A stretch of DNA of 7,484 bases, from positions 1 through 7,484 of the forward strand of contig DRQE01000094.1 in the NCBI GenBank assembly GCA_011371515.1. The letters run 5' to 3'. Source of the DNA: Deltaproteobacteria bacterium. Its GTDB lineage: Bacteria > Desulfobacterota > GWC2-55-46 > DRQE01. Positions 5,634 to 7,484 of this stretch are shown in pieces. Under the pieces are notes generated by a model, which did no database searches, had not been told where the DNA came from, and was given only the letters and a program-made list of their open reading frames with translations. How positions within the stretch are numbered: the first letter of the stretch is position 1; each line of letters starts with the position of its first letter. A program made the position numbers and the translations under genes.

Positions 5634-6100
5634 TGATAGAAGAACACCTTGATTTTAACCTTTTGAGAAAGTGTGCCGACTGTGGCGCATGTTACAATGT
5701 GTGCCCATCGTGCCTGTACATAGAGGGGTATGATCCAAGGGCTGTCATAAAGGACATACTCAAGGGGGATTTCGAGAAGTGGCTCCACTCGGAACACATA
5801 TGGCAGTGTCTCGAGTGTCACCAGTGCTTGGAGCTCTGCTACCAGCACTACGGGTTTGAGAACGCCATGACAGCCATGAGGCTTCTTGCAACCAAGAAGG
5901 GTATTCACCCCGCACAGGTCAAAAGAGGCTGGGATATGTTCGTAAAGACAGGCCGTCTGGGTGAGCCAGCCATGGGGCAGCGTAAAAGACTCGGGCTGCC
6001 AGAGCCAAAAAAGTCAGGTAAAGAGGAGTTCTTAAAACTTCTTGCCATATACAAAGAGCGTAAGGCACAGGAGAAAAACAGAGGTGAGGCAGAATTATGA
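5633..6100 (+). CDS. hdrC: Heterodisulfide reductase subunit C-like iron-sulfur protein (HdrC)
   Basis: This 155-residue protein has two [4Fe-4S] ferredoxin motifs, C14-x2-C17-x2-C20-x3-C24-Pro and C59-x2-C62-x2-C65-x3-C69. They are separated by a helical segment with the IEGYDPRAVI element usual in HdrC. In characterised complexes HdrC relays electrons between HdrA and the HdrB non-cubane clusters. After about residue 125 the tail is strongly charged (Lys/Glu-rich) and probably helical. The ATG overlaps the hdrB stop as TGATG, with GAGGAAGG about 13 bases upstream inside hdrB, so translation is probably coupled. Its own stop overlaps the amidotransferase start as ATGA. No membrane segment is present, so this is the soluble HdrBC arrangement rather than a membrane-bound HdrDE or DsrMK type. 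Confidence 0.92.
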   Translation: MIEEHLDFNLLRKCADCGACYNVCPSCLYIEGYDPRAVIKDILKGDFEKWLHSEHIWQCLECHQCLELCYQHYGFENAMTAMRLLATKKGIHPAQVKRGWDMFVKTGRLGEPAMGQRKRLGLPEPKKSGKEEFLKLLAIYKERKAQEKNRGEAEL

Positions 6101-7176
6101 GCTACAACTTTACAAAAGACATATCAGGATGCGGACTTACCGGCATTATAAGTAAGAAGAGGCAGAGGATAAGCGGGGCAGAAATCAAAAAATCCCTCTG
6201 TCTCATGAAGGACAGGGGCAACGGGCTTGGTGCAGGGTTTGCCGCATACGGCATATATCCTGATTTTGCAGAGTTCTACGCCTTCCATGTGATGTACGAT
6301 GAGCCCATCAGCAGGCGTGAGACAGAGGAATACATAAAAGAGAACTACATAGTTGAGAAGATGGAGGAGATACCCACAGCTCCGGTAAAGAACATAGTCA
6401 TAGCACCCAACCTTATGCGCTATTTTGTAAAGCCCAAAAAGGAGCGACTCTACGGAGACTTAAGCGAGGACGACTTTGTCGTAAGAACGGTGATGAAGAT
6501 AAACTCCGAGATAGAGGGTGCCTATGTGTTCAGCTCTGGTAAGAACATGGGTGCCTTCAAGGGTGTGGGTGAACCACGGGATATTGCAGACTTCTACCGC
6601 ATAGAAGAGTACGAAGGCTACATATGGACAGGACACACCCGTTTTCCCACCAACACACCGGGCTGGTGGGGTGGAGCACATCCGTTCACACTGCTCGACT
6701 GGTCCATAGTGCACAACGGAGAGATATCCTCCTACGGTATAAACAAGCGGTATCTGGAGATGTTCGGCTACAAGCTCACCCTTCTTACGGACACAGAGGT
6801 TGCAGCATACCTTCTTGACCTTCTCATAAGAAGGCATGGGCTTGACATAAAGACCACCTGTACGGCACTTGCAGCCCCCTTCTGGAAGGATATAGACCTG
6901 CTCGAGGATGACCAGAAGGAGGTTCTTACAGCCCTGAGGCTTGTCTACGGAAGTGCCATGCTCAACGGACCATTTTCCATACTCTTTGGTCATTCAGGCG
7001 GGCTTGTGGGTATAAACGACAGGATAAAGCTTCGTCCCCTTGTTGCCGCCACAAAGGACGACATGGTCTACATGGCAAGCGAGGAGTCTGCAATAAGGGA
7101 GATATGCAGCTCACCCGATAAGGTGTGGACACCAAGGGCTGGAGAGCCTGTTATAGTGGAGCTGGAGCCACAATAA
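6097..7176 (+). CDS. Class II glutamine amidotransferase, glutamate synthase type (GlxB-like)
   Basis: At 359 residues this is the stand-alone glutaminase domain of a split (archaeal-type) glutamate synthase. It hydrolyses glutamine and passes ammonia to the FMN synthase subunit. The Ntn-hydrolase nucleophile is C12 in SGCGLTGII, so residues 1-11 would have to be removed to free its amino group. Other active-site elements are GHTRFPTN (179-186, glutamine-binding Arg182), HNGEI (206-210, oxyanion Asn-Gly) and TDTE (231-234). RGNGLGAGFAAYG (40-52) and INDRIKLRPLV (306-316) are typical of the glutamate synthase subgroup. The ATG overlaps the hdrC stop by four bases and is preceded by GAGGTGAGG (6081-6089). 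The next gene encodes the partner subunit. PurF- and GlmS-type enzymes are unlikely because no phosphoribosyl or sugar-isomerase domain follows. Confidence 0.9.
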   Translation: MSYNFTKDISGCGLTGIISKKRQRISGAEIKKSLCLMKDRGNGLGAGFAAYGIYPDFAEFYAFHVMYDEPISRRETEEYIKENYIVEKMEEIPTAPVKNIVIAPNLMRYFVKPKKERLYGDLSEDDFVVRTVMKINSEIEGAYVFSSGKNMGAFKGVGEPRDIADFYRIEEYEGYIWTGHTRFPTNTPGWWGGAHPFTLLDWSIVHNGEISSYGINKRYLEMFGYKLTLLTDTEVAAYLLDLLIRRHGLDIKTTCTALAAPFWKDIDLLEDDQKEVLTALRLVYGSAMLNGPFSILFGHSGGLVGINDRIKLRPLVAATKDDMVYMASEESAIREICSSPDKVWTPRAGEPVIVELEPQ

Positions 7177-7202
7177 AAAGGGGCTTAAGGGCCAATTCTT
7201 CT

Positions 7203-7229
7203 GAGAACAGGTTTAGTTCTTCATTTTTT
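7203..7229 (+). terminator. Weak terminator- or attenuator-like hairpin
   Basis: GAGAAC (7203-7208) pairs with GTTCTT (7216-7221; one G-U pair) around a seven-base loop, and a run of six T follows at 7224-7229. The stem is short and AT-rich, so any termination would be partial. It sits between the two glutamate synthase subunit genes, where full termination would make no sense. Confidence 0.22.
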
Positions 7230-7255
7230 GGTAGAGGCGGATTCTTTTTATTCGC

Positions 7256-7279
7256 TCTCCCTTTAAGCATAAAGGAGGG
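7256..7279 (+). promoter_or_regulatory. Hairpin masking the Shine-Dalgarno of the FMN glutamate synthase gene
   Basis: CCTTTA (7260-7265) pairs with TAAAGG (7270-7275) around loop AGCA, and weaker pairing continues past one mismatch (7256-7258 with 7277-7279). The right arm contains most of the ribosome-binding AGGAGG (7273-7278), ten bases before the ATG. Folding would reduce initiation, and opening it would allow it, so it is a candidate translational control point. Confidence 0.4.
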
Positions 7280-7288
7280 ATTTCAGAG

Positions 7289-7484
7289 ATGTTCAAAAGT
7301 CTTGCACCACCAGAGTTTCTGGCAACCATAGACACCGATAAGTGCATAAGATGCAAACGCTGCATCCAGAACTGCGGCTGGGGGGTGTATTCTTGGGGTG
7401 GAGACAGGGTGCTCATAGATACGGTAAAGTGTGTCAAGTGTTTGAGGTGTTACCACTACTGCCCTGTTGAAGCCATAGAGATAC
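7289..7484 (+). CDS. Archaeal-type glutamate synthase, FMN subunit with N-terminal ferredoxin domain, partial
   Basis: Only the first 65 residues are in the window. They contain two ferredoxin-type motifs, C19-x2-C22-x2-C25-x3-C29 and C48-x2-C51-x2-C54-x3-C58-Pro, with the NCGWGVYSW segment between them. The opening FKSLAPPEFLATID followed by these clusters is characteristic of the archaeal-type glutamate synthase large subunit. In that family the ferredoxin domain precedes an FMN-binding TIM barrel that makes glutamate from 2-oxoglutarate and ammonia. The barrel itself lies beyond the edge, so the call depends on the N-terminal match and on the adjacent amidotransferase subunit. The ATG follows AGGAGG (7273-7278) by ten bases. 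The gap of 112 bases from the previous gene holds two small hairpins and no convincing promoter, so it is probably cotranscribed. Confidence 0.82.
   Translation, partial: MFKSLAPPEFLATIDTDKCIRCKRCIQNCGWGVYSWGGDRVLIDTVKCVKCLRCYHYCPVEAIEI

Noticed and set aside
1..7484. CRISPR array, insertion sequence, toxin-antitoxin or phage genes
   Set aside because: Looked for spaced direct repeats, transposase motifs, terminal inverted repeats and small gene pairs; none seen.

Overview
The window is an ordinary-looking bacterial chromosome segment of moderate GC content. It is rich in ATA (Ile), AGG (Arg) and CTT/CTC codons and carries several TTG/GTG starts. The gene set suggests an anaerobe or microaerophile with iron-sulfur-heavy metabolism: an HdrBC-like pair, an archaeal-type split glutamate synthase, a long-form HflX and a PATAN/DUF4388 protein. 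A Nitrospirota (Thermodesulfovibrio-like) or Desulfobacterota-type bacterium would fit. This is inference; no taxonomic marker is present.

Left part (1-1143): a DUF4388 protein reads leftward out of the window. Its promoter lies back to back with a tRNA-Leu(CAA) gene that has an encoded CCA. Next comes a small exported glycine-rich protein with its own well-formed promoter and a strong intrinsic terminator. That terminator lies inside the 3' coding end of the convergent hflX gene.

Middle (1063-4275): hflX (minus strand, TTG start) has an N-terminal extension of roughly 190 residues carrying a JAMM-like His-x-His...Ser-x2-Asp pattern. It is divergent from an aldehyde dehydrogenase gene with all catalytic residues intact but an unresolved substrate.

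Right part (4317-7484): a rightward cluster of iron-sulfur and glutamate synthase genes. The order is a 2[4Fe-4S] ferredoxin (behind a perfect 17-bp palindromic operator), hdrB-like, hdrC-like, a stand-alone class II glutamine amidotransferase, and the start of the ferredoxin-domain-containing FMN glutamate synthase subunit. hdrB/hdrC overlap by one base (TGATG) and hdrC/amidotransferase by four (ATGA), so these three are translationally coupled. The simplest reading is that ferredoxin and HdrBC form a dedicated electron-transfer or thiol/disulfide module tied to glutamate synthesis. This linkage is the most interesting feature of the window. Hairpins in the two longer gaps of the cluster (before hdrB and before the FMN subunit, where one masks the Shine-Dalgarno sequence) suggest post-transcriptional tuning.
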